Origin: Pseudobacter sp.
GTDB lineage: Bacteria; Bacteroidota; Bacteroidia; Chitinophagales; Chitinophagaceae
Reading direction: 5' to 3'
DNA length: 64,000 bases
NCBI GenBank assembly: GCA_017849455.1
Contig: JAFIGX010000004.1
Coordinates: 248,001-312,000, forward strand
A program made the translations under genes and the position numbers. Positions 1 to 9,900 of the stretch are shown one piece after another (position 1 is the stretch's first letter; each line of letters opens with the position of its first letter). The notes beneath the pieces are model-generated. The model was given only the letters and a program-made list of their open reading frames with translations. It was not told the DNA's origin and did no database searches.

Positions 1-95
1 GTAGCGCCGTATACACACACATCAACAACGATCTTTCTCTGGGAGAATGAAATTGTGCTTATCAGAAGTAATGAAAACAAAAATGTTGAACGCAT
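1..95 (-). CDS. FAD-dependent oxidoreductase, N-terminal fragment (cut by window edge)
   Basis: Only the first 31 codons are present, read from an ATG at 95 towards 1. They encode a short hydrophobic signal peptide followed by residues KIVVDVCVYGAT, nearly the same as the FAD-binding start of the neighbouring gene (KIAVDVCVYGAT). This gene is therefore the beginning of a tandem paralogue of the oxidoreductase at 110-1777. The gap to that gene's stop codon is 14 bases, so the two are almost certainly co-transcribed. The rest of the protein, and hence its substrate, cannot be seen. Confidence 0.8.
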   Translation of the reverse strand, partial: MRSTFLFSLLLISTISFSQRKIVVDVCVYGA

Positions 96-109
96 CCTGG
101 TTTTTTTAT

Positions 110-1777
110 TTAATTCCTGGCAATGGTTGATTCCTTGTCCAAAATTTGTTGCTTTTTCAGCAGTTCTTTCCTTAAAACTTCGTAAGGCAGTTTTTGTACC
201 GAACAATTTTTGTCAATGCTCAGGCAAGCAGCAATGGCAGCCGATTGAGCCAATAACATATACTGTGGTTCCATCCTGATGGAGCCATAAGCAGCGTGCG
301 ATGATGATAAACATACTGGCACTAACAGATTTTTGCATTCCTGCTCCTTAGGGATTATTGCCTTGTAGTCTATAGGGTAAGTCTCCGATCTATTTTCCCA
401 GAAAGGCCCTTCGTTCCTTAGATTGCCCTCGCTATCTACATAACGGCTTACCACGTGCGAGTCTAACCAGTATGTTCCCAGTCCTACGGATTCAGGTGCG
501 ACCTCCCTGCCGTAGTAGTTATGTTCGGTCATCACATAATCACTGATCATTCTTCTTGCTTCCCGGACATATATCTGGTGTGGAAAATTCCCATTCTCGC
601 CAAACTCGTCTTTGGGTAAGCCGTATGTATTGATCTCGTCTTTTATTCTTTTGGGCACGCGGGGATCTGTGGAAAGGAACCATAGGATGCCCAACACATA
701 ATCTCTATGCATTTGTGCAAGCTTCTCCCTGGTAGCATAGCTGCCATCGGCCCAATCGTAGCAGGCGCCTACGAAATCGGCATGGTTGGTGTCTGTTTTC
801 TTATTGGGTAGTGGGGTAAGCGTAAGCAGGGTTTCCATTTTGAGGGAAGGCTTCAACTGTAATAGCCTTGCAAGAAATTCGAACCACAGCGGGTTATAGT
901 TAACGGGTTTGGTAAAAGGTATCTTATTTTGGGGGTCGGTAGTAAGTGTAAAGCGGTAGCAATATGCCTGCACCCTTTTATCGGTAGCGCCTTTTTCGCC
1001 CGGCACTTTGGATTCAATAAAAGGCAAAAGGCCCGACCTGGGATCGCCTTTTTTAATGTACGGGTCGATCGATTTACCTTTTCCAAAAATATGTGAGGGA
1101 AGTACTCCATTATTGACTTCGTTGTACAACGTATTGCTTTCACGCCCTACAATGTAGGAAACACCGGCTTTTGCCATCAGGTCGCCCTCATAAGAAGCAT
1201 CGATAAATGCTTTGGCTGTATATACATTTCCATTTTCCATTTCAATGTACTGTATGGAACCGTTCTTTTTGCCGACTTTCTTATTCAGGTCCAGGCGCTC
1301 GTTGTAGTGCACTTTCACTTTGGCCTCATTCAACATATCGGCAAAGATCTTTTTTGCCACATGTGGCTCGAACATCCACATCATTTTCAATGAATCACTT
1401 TTGAGACCGAAAAAGAGCCCCTTACCTAATTCGGCGTATTGTTCCCATGTCTGTACCTTCCAGGCGGAAGGCTGTGCATAGTAATGGTAGATTCGTTTGT
1501 AAAATTCCCTTGCCAGCCCGCCAATGGCGTTTCGATTATTGATATCGGTGGCGCCAAGTCCGGACGCAGTTACGCCGCCTACATATTTGTCCTGGGAGAT
1601 CAAAGCAACGGTCTTTCCGGAATTGGCGCATTCTATTGCCGCAATCACCCCTGCAGAGGTAGCCCCATAAACACATACATCAACAGCAATTTTTTGCTGG
1701 GAAAGAGTGACCATGCTTATCGATAAAAACGAACACAAAAATGCTGACCGGGCTATTCTTTTCGGATAATTTTTCAC
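110..1777 (-). CDS. Secreted FAD-dependent oxidoreductase (FAD_oxidored, PF12831-like)
   Basis: The 555-residue protein has an N-terminal signal segment (about residues 8-26) and then a Rossmann FAD-binding start with the glycine motif GATSAG at 38-43, followed by GGVTASGLGATD, typical of the PF12831 group of flavoproteins. Members are common in Bacteroidota glycan loci and are often loosely annotated as xanthan-lyase-associated; their reactions are mostly unknown. The start is GTG at 1777: the edge paralogue aligns with residues from about 9 onward, and a later ATG (Met22) would destroy the signal peptide. It lies downstream of susC/susD and a lipoprotein on the same strand, so it probably oxidises or modifies a sugar in the periplasm. 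The exact substrate is not predictable. Confidence 0.8.
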   Translation of the reverse strand: MKNYPKRIARSAFLCSFLSISMVTLSQQKIAVDVCVYGATSAGVIAAIECANSGKTVALISQDKYVGGVTASGLGATDINNRNAIGGLAREFYKRIYHYYAQPSAWKVQTWEQYAELGKGLFFGLKSDSLKMMWMFEPHVAKKIFADMLNEAKVKVHYNERLDLNKKVGKKNGSIQYIEMENGNVYTAKAFIDASYEGDLMAKAGVSYIVGRESNTLYNEVNNGVLPSHIFGKGKSIDPYIKKGDPRSGLLPFIESKVPGEKGATDKRVQAYCYRFTLTTDPQNKIPFTKPVNYNPLWFEFLARLLQLKPSLKMETLLTLTPLPNKKTDTNHADFVGACYDWADGSYATREKLAQMHRDYVLGILWFLSTDPRVPKRIKDEINTYGLPKDEFGENGNFPHQIYVREARRMISDYVMTEHNYYGREVAPESVGLGTYWLDSHVVSRYVDSEGNLRNEGPFWENRSETYPIDYKAIIPKEQECKNLLVPVCLSSSHAAYGSIRMEPQYMLLAQSAAIAACLSIDKNCSVQKLPYEVLRKELLKKQQILDKESTIARN

Positions 1778-1801
1778 GTCTGATCGATTTATTCTTTAGT
1801 C

Positions 1802-2299
1802 TTAAGATTTTTTTATGGTGTAGGTGCTTTTATTGAAGCCGTTTCCAACTCCTATGCCTATTTTAAAATTGTTCGAAGCGGATACCAGGGATAAAATAAT
1901 TGTTTTGGATGCTGAGGCCCCGAGGGAATTATTGATCACTTTAACGGGAACATCTACATAGCGCATTTGAGGAGGGATGGTAACCGTATAGTCCCCATCA
2001 TAGGTATAGTGTGTTCCTTTTACAGCAGTGCCCGTTAATGTAAAGTTCGCTACCACCGCCGAATCGTAGAGCATATTCACATACACCCGGAATGAAACAT
2101 TGGGCTCGCTCTGAAGCCCGGAGCCGGAAATGGATACGGTTGGCGCATCCAATGGGGTTGGCGTCATGGTGGTATACACTGCATAATCAGACCTCAGTCC
2201 GTAGTCGTCTACCTGTTTTTTACAGGAAGTAACGAATAATACAATTCCAATCAGTAGCAGGGCCATTATGCCTTTGTATGTATGTTTTTGCTTATTCAT
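1802..2299 (-). CDS. Surface lipoprotein in SusE-like position (DUF4843/Calx-beta-like)
   Basis: This 165-residue protein starts with a lipoprotein signal (hydrophobic core, then VTSCKK, lipid Cys about 26). The rest is beta-rich, with a segment GTHYTYDGDYTVTIPPQ resembling the Calx-beta or DUF4843 folds found in small lipoproteins next to SusD. The start lies 11 bases after the susD stop, so it belongs to the susC-susD operon. By position it may be an accessory glycan-binding surface protein. No catalytic motif is visible, and the family assignment is tentative. Confidence 0.65.
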   Translation of the reverse strand: MNKQKHTYKGIMALLLIGIVLFVTSCKKQVDDYGLRSDYAVYTTMTPTPLDAPTVSISGSGLQSEPNVSFRVYVNMLYDSAVVANFTLTGTAVKGTHYTYDGDYTVTIPPQMRYVDVPVKVINNSLGASASKTIILSLVSASNNFKIGIGVGNGFNKSTYTIKKS

Positions 2300-2310
2300 G
2301 TTCGTAATTT

Positions 2311-3735
2311 TTAATATCCTTCATTTTGATTGAGATTCCGGTTGCGCATGATCTCGTCTGTCTCTATCGGCCAGTAGAGATACCTCGGGTTTGTAATCCC
2401 GGTTTCTGCAGCATACGTTCCTGTTCTTACCAGGTCGAAATATCTTTTACCCTCATAGCATAGTTCCAGGAAGCGTTGTTTCATGATCTCCGTGCGTACG
2501 GTGGCCTCCGGCGTATTAAGCGGTAATGCCGTCAACCCTGCCCGCTGAATGACCCTGTTCAATTGGATCACGGCATCCTGGGTCTTCTGTGTTTCATTCA
2601 GGCATTCGGCGCGCATCAATATTATATCGGCCAGCCGGTATACGATATAGTTCCTGTCACCTACACGGGTAGTACCTACTACGGAACCCTGGTGTTTATT
2701 GATATAAGGTTTGGTAGCATCGTTCCTGAACGGAGGGTCGTTCACAACGCCTGCAACCACTGTTTTGTAAATGGCGGTTTTCCTGAGATCGTTCGCTGCG
2801 ATCAGGTCTTTTAATTTGGTAGAAGGCTGAAAGCTCCAGCCGCCTCCGGGATATACAGGATTGGTGCCTGCTTGTGGAAGGAACTCGTTGTACAAAAGAT
2901 TACCGGCATCCTGCAGATTGAATTGTATTTCGAAGATAGATTCCACGGTGTTCCCGGTCGTATACAGGGTAATATAGGATGCACCGGGCACCAGGGAATA
3001 GTTTTGGGAGCTCGTTTCTATGGCCATGACCTTTACAAGTGCTTCAGGATATTTTTTCTGCCACAAATAAAAATCAGCCATCAATGCCCTTACACTGCCA
3101 AGTGTTGCCCGTCCTTTATTTTCTATCACCGAACTATACGGCGCATCCGTCAGAATGGATTCAGCATATAAAAGGTCTTTTTCTATTTGGGCTTTTACAT
3201 CATCGGGGAGGGCCTGTTTAGGTTTCAGGTCTTGTGTTATATCAGTATAAGGTTCCGTGATCAATGGAACGTTGACAAATATCCTAACCAAATAATAATA
3301 GGTCAATGCTCTGACGAAGGCAGCTTCCGCCAATATCCTGTTCCTGGTGGCAGTAACGGCCGGATCTTTAATGCCGGGAACGAATTTCAACACCTGGTTC
3401 GCTCTATTGATGGCCGTATAAGCCACAGACCATGTACCATAACCAGACATATTCAGGCCATCTACGTTTCCTCCGATGATCTGTAGGTCTGCGGTATTGC
3501 TGTAAGATGTCTTCTCAAAAAGATCTGTCCGGCCATCACCCCAGAACTCCATATATTTTACGAGATCCTGCAATCCATCATAACAGGCAATCACGCCGGC
3601 TTCAGCATCCTGGGCCGTTTTAAAAGAATTTGCCAATGAAATGGAACTTATAGGGGACTGGTCCGTTACTTTACTGCATCCCGCTCCTGAAATGATGGTG
3701 ATGAATACAATGATCAGTATATTATTTTTTTTCAT
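2311..3735 (-). CDS. SusD/RagB family outer-membrane glycan-binding lipoprotein
   Basis: At 474 residues it is a usual length for SusD. A lipoprotein signal ends in SGAGC (Cys about 20). The body has TPR-like helices with the family pattern ARALTYYYLVRIFVNVPL and a C-terminal SusD-like region with RTGTYAAE, ending in LNQNEGY. SusD proteins form the extracellular lid over the SusC barrel and capture the ligand. The gene follows susC by 37 bases and precedes the lipoprotein and the flavoprotein genes, so it is part of a polysaccharide utilisation operon. The ligand cannot be named from sequence. Confidence 0.92.
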   Translation of the reverse strand: MKKNNILIIVFITIISGAGCSKVTDQSPISSISLANSFKTAQDAEAGVIACYDGLQDLVKYMEFWGDGRTDLFEKTSYSNTADLQIIGGNVDGLNMSGYGTWSVAYTAINRANQVLKFVPGIKDPAVTATRNRILAEAAFVRALTYYYLVRIFVNVPLITEPYTDITQDLKPKQALPDDVKAQIEKDLLYAESILTDAPYSSVIENKGRATLGSVRALMADFYLWQKKYPEALVKVMAIETSSQNYSLVPGASYITLYTTGNTVESIFEIQFNLQDAGNLLYNEFLPQAGTNPVYPGGGWSFQPSTKLKDLIAANDLRKTAIYKTVVAGVVNDPPFRNDATKPYINKHQGSVVGTTRVGDRNYIVYRLADIILMRAECLNETQKTQDAVIQLNRVIQRAGLTALPLNTPEATVRTEIMKQRFLELCYEGKRYFDLVRTGTYAAETGITNPRYLYWPIETDEIMRNRNLNQNEGY

Positions 3736-3772
3736 TTCGTTTGTGTTATTGTGCCAGGTAATAGTAATGCAA

Positions 3773-6700
3773 TTAAAAACCTACGCTTATGCCTACCAGG
3801 TAAGACCTTGTTTGTGGATAGGTAAAATAGTCCAGCCCGATATTGATAACCGAGCTGTTCACCGAATTCACTTCCGGATCAAACCCTGTATATTTTGTGA
3901 ATGTGAGCAGGTTCTGGGCAGTTGCATAAACCCGGAGTGAATTGAGCTTTATTTTGCTTAGTGCTTTTTTGCCGACACTATACCCGAATGTTACGTTTTT
4001 TACGCGCAGGTAAGAACCATCTTCCAGGAATCTTCTGGATACTTTTGCCTGGTCGGTAGAAGATATCCTTGGCACATCGGTTATGTCGCCGGGCCTTCTC
4101 CAGCGATTGATATTCCGGTAAGCATCTCTTTGATGCTGAAGCGTTATATTGTAAATATCATTCCCGTAAGAATATTGTAACAAGATCGTCAAATCGAAGT
4201 TCCTGTAGTCGAACCTGTTGGTCATGCCACCGTAGAATTTGGGAATACCGCTTCCGATCTTCACGATATCTTCATTATCGATCTTATTATCTCCGTTTAC
4301 ATCCCTGTAATATGCGTCCCCGCCTTTGTAAACGTAAGTCCCGCTATTCGTTAATCCTGTTTTATTGTCTTCATCCCTTGGTAGCACACCTAAGAAATCC
4401 CAACCATAGAATGCGCCAATCGGGTCGCCTACCTTCAAGTAGGCAGGTGGCGCCAGGCTTGTGCGACTGAATAATATTTCTTTTTGTCCGTCTGCCAGCG
4501 CCAGGATCTTATTGCTATTGGATGATATATTGAAGCTGGTGGTCCAGTTGAAGGATTTGCTCACAAAATTTTTTGAAGTGACTGCAAATTCGATCCCCCT
4601 GTTTTGCGTGTTGCCGACATTGTATAAAATGTTATTGTATCCGGAAGAGGTCGGCAACAGGATGTTCAATAACAGGTCGGTCGTTTTCTTATTGTAGACA
4701 TCCGCTGTAAAACTTATTCTTCCATTCAGTACCGTCAGGTCGATGCCAAGATCCACCTGGGTGGTCTTTTCCCAGCGCAGGCCCTTATTCGCCAAACCGG
4801 TTTGTGCAATTCCTCCAATACCTGCATAGTTGGCCCCTGTCGAGTATATGCCCTGTGATGAGTAGTTCGATATACCGTTTTGATTACCGTTGGTCCCCGC
4901 GCTCACTCTCAATTTCAGCTCATCTACCAATTTTACATTCCGGAAAAAACGTTCTTCGGAAATTCTCCAGCCTGCCGACACGGCCGGGAAGAAAGCATAT
5001 TTATTATCGTCACCAAAGCGGGAAGATCCGTCGTAGCGAATGCTGGCCTGCAATAAATATTTGGATTGGAAGGAATAATTGCCCCTGAAAAAGAAAGATT
5101 CCAAACCGTTTTGCTGTATGTCACTGATCGCACTGGAAATGATTGAGCCGCCGTTCACGGTTGGTATGGCATTGGTGCTATAGGCTGTTACCCTGCTTTG
5201 CATCAGGCGCCGGCGGTTTTCCTGTACACTATAACCGCCCAGCAATGTAAGGCTGCTTTTTTTGTTGAAAGATGCATTATAGGTCAGGGTATTTTCATTG
5301 ATCCAGGTTGTTGAGGAAATGGTGCTGGCGCCACCTAATGTATTACCATTCAACTCCACGATAGAGGGCCTGAAATAATCGTCTTCCACAAAGGACATAT
5401 CTGCTCCAAACAGCGCTCTGAATTTCAACCTGGGGAGGATCTTGTATTCAGCGTATACATTGCCCACTACACGGGTACTTCTTGTTTGATATTTTTGTTC
5501 ATTTACATACGCAACAGGGTTACCTCCATAGTTTGGATCGTTCAAATAATAAGCTCCGTCCCTGGTATAAATAGGAATGGTCGGTGCTTTCCTTAATGAA
5601 TATCCAATGATCGCATTGCCCTGGTCGTCCCCTACAGCTCTGTTATTGATAGTTCTGCTAATGGTAAGGCTATTGCCAATACTGAATTTTTTACTGGCGT
5701 CGTAATCGATATTGACCCTGCCTGAAAGGCGTTTGAATTTGGTATTTTTTACAATACCATCCTGGTCGTAATAATTACCGCTAATTGAATATTTCAGATT
5801 TGCCGAGCCGCCGCGAACGGAGGCGTCTACATTTGTCATAGGTGCGATCCTGGTCACTTCTCTCAGCCAGTCCGTATTGACGGAATCATTCAACAAGGTG
5901 GGGAAACTATATGCTGTAGTACCGGAGTTTACACGTGTTTCCTGCTGAAATTCTATATACTCTCCCAGGGACATTTTGGGCAGGTACCTGCCGATCTGTT
6001 GGCGTCCGTGGTAGGCGTTCACGGTGAAGGTGGCCTGGCCGATCTTGCCTCTTTTGGTGGTGATGAGCACTACTCCATTGGCAGCCCTCGATCCATAGAT
6101 CGCTGCTGCGGAAGCATCTTTCAATATTTCTATACTTTCAATATCACTTGCATTGAGATCTGCCAGAGGGTTTATTTCATTCCCCCTGTTGTCCCCTGAA
6201 TTGTTTTCGCTGCTGATAGGGACACCGTCAATAACATACAGAGGAATATTACCTGCGTTGATGGAAGTGTTCCCCCTGATCCTCACTGTAACGCCCGAGC
6301 CGGGCTGCCCTGAGTTTTGTATCACTTCCACCCCTGCTGCCCTGCCTTGTATCAGTGCTTCAGGGCTTGCTACGGGTACATTCTGTATATCACCTCCTTT
6401 GATCTTTGAAATAGCATTCGTAAGTTCCTTTTGCTTCAAACTTCCGTATCCGATAACAATGACATCGTCCAGATTGGTAGCGGAGGCAGACATAGTAACA
6501 TTTATTACCATATTGCCGGAAACACGTTTTAGTACATCCTTGTGCCCCACCATGGAGAACATGAGCACACTGGATGTATCGTTAACGGCAATACTGTAAA
6601 ACCCTTCCCCGTTGGATAGAACGGACTTCTTTGAACCTCTTAGCCTGACGGTCACATTATGCAACGGCTCATTCTTATCGTCGGTTATTTTCCCTTTAAT

Positions 6701-6817
6701 TATTATTTCGCCTTTGTTGTTTGTTTGGGCGAAGGAGATGGAAAACAGGGAAGGAACGGGGGCCAGGAGAATGAAACTAAATAAACAAAATAGCAGTCCT
6801 CTCGAAGCATTAGTCAT
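3773..6817 (-). CDS. SusC/RagA family TonB-linked outer-membrane transporter
   Basis: The 1014-residue protein has a signal peptide (to about residue 31), a carboxypeptidase-D-like regulatory domain (about 38-112), a TonB plug with the family motifs VIVIGYGSLK and LYVIDGVPI, and the ILKDASAAAIYGSRAANGV segment, followed by a 22-strand-type barrel ending in aromatic VGISVGF. It lacks an N-terminal STN domain, so control is likely through the upstream hybrid sensor rather than an ECF sigma factor. The upstream gap (6818-6975) holds a paired direct repeat. It pairs with the SusD directly downstream for TonB-dependent import of an oligosaccharide. Confidence 0.95.
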   Translation of the reverse strand: MTNASRGLLFCLFSFILLAPVPSLFSISFAQTNNKGEIIIKGKITDDKNEPLHNVTVRLRGSKKSVLSNGEGFYSIAVNDTSSVLMFSMVGHKDVLKRVSGNMVINVTMSASATNLDDVIVIGYGSLKQKELTNAISKIKGGDIQNVPVASPEALIQGRAAGVEVIQNSGQPGSGVTVRIRGNTSINAGNIPLYVIDGVPISSENNSGDNRGNEINPLADLNASDIESIEILKDASAAAIYGSRAANGVVLITTKRGKIGQATFTVNAYHGRQQIGRYLPKMSLGEYIEFQQETRVNSGTTAYSFPTLLNDSVNTDWLREVTRIAPMTNVDASVRGGSANLKYSISGNYYDQDGIVKNTKFKRLSGRVNIDYDASKKFSIGNSLTISRTINNRAVGDDQGNAIIGYSLRKAPTIPIYTRDGAYYLNDPNYGGNPVAYVNEQKYQTRSTRVVGNVYAEYKILPRLKFRALFGADMSFVEDDYFRPSIVELNGNTLGGASTISSTTWINENTLTYNASFNKKSSLTLLGGYSVQENRRRLMQSRVTAYSTNAIPTVNGGSIISSAISDIQQNGLESFFFRGNYSFQSKYLLQASIRYDGSSRFGDDNKYAFFPAVSAGWRISEERFFRNVKLVDELKLRVSAGTNGNQNGISNYSSQGIYSTGANYAGIGGIAQTGLANKGLRWEKTTQVDLGIDLTVLNGRISFTADVYNKKTTDLLLNILLPTSSGYNNILYNVGNTQNRGIEFAVTSKNFVSKSFNWTTSFNISSNSNKILALADGQKEILFSRTSLAPPAYLKVGDPIGAFYGWDFLGVLPRDEDNKTGLTNSGTYVYKGGDAYYRDVNGDNKIDNEDIVKIGSGIPKFYGGMTNRFDYRNFDLTILLQYSYGNDIYNITLQHQRDAYRNINRWRRPGDITDVPRISSTDQAKVSRRFLEDGSYLRVKNVTFGYSVGKKALSKIKLNSLRVYATAQNLLTFTKYTGFDPEVNSVNSSVINIGLDYFTYPQTRSYLVGISVGF

Positions 6818-6900
6818 ACGGCAAATTTTAAGGCAATAATATTTTTAAGCAATCAAAATACAGATCGGAATAAAATTAGAATAGACACCCGCCGGAGTTG

Positions 6901-6939
6901 GTACACTATCGTTGCAAATGAGTACACTATAGTTGCAAA
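6901..6939 (-). promoter_or_regulatory. Paired 18-bp direct repeat upstream of susC, candidate HTCS binding site
   Basis: GTACACTATCGTTGCAAA (6901-6918) and GTACACTATAGTTGCAAA (6922-6939) differ at one base and repeat with a 21-base period, about two helical turns. The array lies 84 to 122 bases upstream of the susC start and 37 bases downstream of the hybrid sensor's stop codon. Direct repeats in this position fit dimeric AraC-type DNA binding. That this particular sensor binds here is an inference. Confidence 0.6.
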
Positions 6940-6975
6940 CAATTGATATTCAGAGATTTTTTTCAAATTCCCGAT

Positions 6976-9900
6976 TCAATCAAAAGGCACCTGGTGTTGT
7001 TGGCGGTACTCGTTGGGGGAGCAGTTATACATTTTTTTGAACTCTCGGAAGAAGTAAGACCGGTGATTGAAGCCCGTTCCGTAGAATATCTCTGCAACAC
7101 TAAGCCTGGTCGTTTTTAATAAGAGGGCAGCTTTTTGAAGCCTGATGAATTTAATGAGTTCATTGGGCGTCATATCGGAGAGTGATTTCAGTTTTCTATA
7201 TAACTGCATCTTGCTTAAGGCCAGTTCTTTTTCCAAAAATGTGGCGTCCAATGACGTGTCGTCGATACGGCTTTCCACCAATTTGTGTATCCTGGTCAGC
7301 AGTTCCCTGTCCTCTTCCTTCATGCCTTCCTCACTGATATGCGACATGGCATTGTCCTCACTGAAGAGCCTGTGCAGCTTTTGCCGGTATTCCAGTAGTT
7401 TCCGGACCCTTACCAATAAATGATCGATGTTGAATGGTTTGGGGATATAAGCATCTGCCCCGGCATCGTAACCTTCTATTTTCTGTTCTATTGCTCCTTT
7501 TGCTGTTAAAAGGATAAAAGGTATCTGGCAGGTTTCCGGGATGTTCTTGATAATAGAGCATAGCTCCAGCCCGTCCATGTCCTGCATCATCACATCGGAA
7601 ATGATGAGGCCGGGGACCATGTTCTTCACAATTTCGAGCGCTTTTTTCCCATTTTCCGCTTCATATATAATATAGTGCTCACTTAAAATATCTTTCAGCA
7701 GGAACCGGATAGCGGGCTCGTCGTCGACGATCAAAATGCTTTTTTTGTCCTGGTACTCCAATTTATCTACCAACGCTTTTTTATTGATCACCTCCATGGT
7801 TTGTTCCTGCTCATAACTATTGTCTGCCACTGAGCGGATCATGGTAGAAGGCATTTCGGCATTGGTGGCGCTTGTATTGGCTATTTCGTCCTGTTCAGGT
7901 ATAAAATCCGATTGAAGGGATAGGTTGAAAGTTATCCAACCCTGCTGGCAGCTCACATCGATCGATCCGTTCAGAAGGTTTACCAGTTCTCTCGTAAAAG
8001 CAAGCCCTATACCCGTGCTTAGCTTGGTGCCCCCTTTTTCTTCGGCAATAAAGAATTTGTCGAAGATGCGTTCTACGTCCTCTTCCCTTAATTTAACCCC
8101 GGAATTAGCTACTTTGATCTTCAAAAGATGTTGCTCGTTATCCGTATACACTTCGAGCAGTACTTTTTCATTCGAGCCTGTGTGTTTAAAAGCATTGGAG
8201 AGTATGTTGAAAACAATTTTCTCCAATTTGTCTTTATCGGTCCACAATTCTATGCCCGGTTCTATTTTCACCGTAAATTCCAGGTTCTTGTTTTCTTCAT
8301 GGCGCTGGAACAGCGCAGCGATATTCTCCAACAGGTTGGATACATTGAAGAGCGTATAATGATTTTTCACAAAGCCTTCCTCTGCTCTTCTGAATTCCAA
8401 CAATTGATGCGCCAGGTAACTCAGGCGGGATGCCTGCTGGTGAACAAGTGAAATAAATTGTTTGTCCGATACATTCTTATTGTCCTTGTTCTTGTGCATG
8501 AAGCGGTCCAACCCGCCCAATATGAGTGTTAACGGCGTTTGCAGCTCGTGTGTAATATTGGTAAAGAACTGTTGTTGCCCTTTATGGATCTCTTCGTCTT
8601 TCAACCGTAACTGCTGTTCCAGGTACAGCCGGTTGTTCATCTCGGCCTGGTCTTTCCGGTATATGTAAAAAACATACCATGCCGTAAAAATGACGAAGCC
8701 ATACAGTAAGAATGCCGGTAATGTTTGCCAAAAATATTGCCTTACGTTCAACTGCATGAGCACCACTTCATTTGTCCATTTTCCATCACCGTTAGACCAT
8801 TTTACCTTCAGGTTATAATTGCCGGGGAGAATGTTGTTGTAAGAAATTTTGCCGTCCTCACCTACATATCTCCATTCGTTATGATTGCCTTCAAGTGTAT
8901 ACGCGTACTGGCATTTTTCCGTGTTGGAAAAATTAATTGCCTTGACCATCATTTCAAAATAGTTCCCATCCCTGCTGATGGAAAAAACATCCGGCTTGTA
9001 ATCACCGCCTGCCGGTACCACCTTAAAGACATTTTTGGTGAGGGAATTGCCTGCCAGTTGAAAATCAGACACCATCAGATTGGAAAGAGGTTGATTCGTT
9101 TTGATAGAATCAGGGAAGAAATAATTGAAGCCATGAACGCCCCCGAAAAACACTTGTCCTTTTTCGTCTTTCCAGATCGCGCCATCGCTGAATTCATCAC
9201 TTTGTAAGCCATCCGATTGCCTGAAGCGCACAATTTCGAATGAAAGCGGGGAGATCCTTACCAGGCCCTTGTTGGTGCTTGCCCAGATATAACCGGCCGC
9301 ATCTTCCGTGATCCCATGTACCGTATTGTTGGGCAGGCCGTTTTCAGTAGTAATTCTTTTGAAGGCAGGTTTAGACAGATCCAGATCGGCAAGATCGATC
9401 ACATTCATTCCATAACTTGTACCGATCCACACTCTTTGTTTGCTATCCTTATACAGAGAGAGTACGTCGTTGTTGGAAAGGCCCTCACTGTATGATGCGG
9501 TGAAAGTGCGAAAGACTTTATTCTTTTTATCGAATATGCTCAACCCTCCATAGCGGCAACCAATCAGTATTTGCCCGGCGCTCCCTTCGGCCAAAGCAAA
9601 AATTGCGTTGTTGGCCGGCCCCAGGTTATTGCCGGTATGTGCATATTGATATAAATATTGAATGGAAGGCTGTCCCATGTTATTTTTGATGATCTTGAGA
9701 TGAGCCAGTCCATAGGCTTCCAGGCCCAGCCATAAAGAGCTGTCCTTATCGATCAGGATACTATGCACCAAACTAAAAGAAGGGTATCTTGAACTGTTTT
9801 CGATCATATTCCATGCATACCACTGATTATTGTCTGCGTCGTATAACGTAATGCCCTCTGCATCTGAACCGACATATACATAACCAGTTTTATTTTTTTC

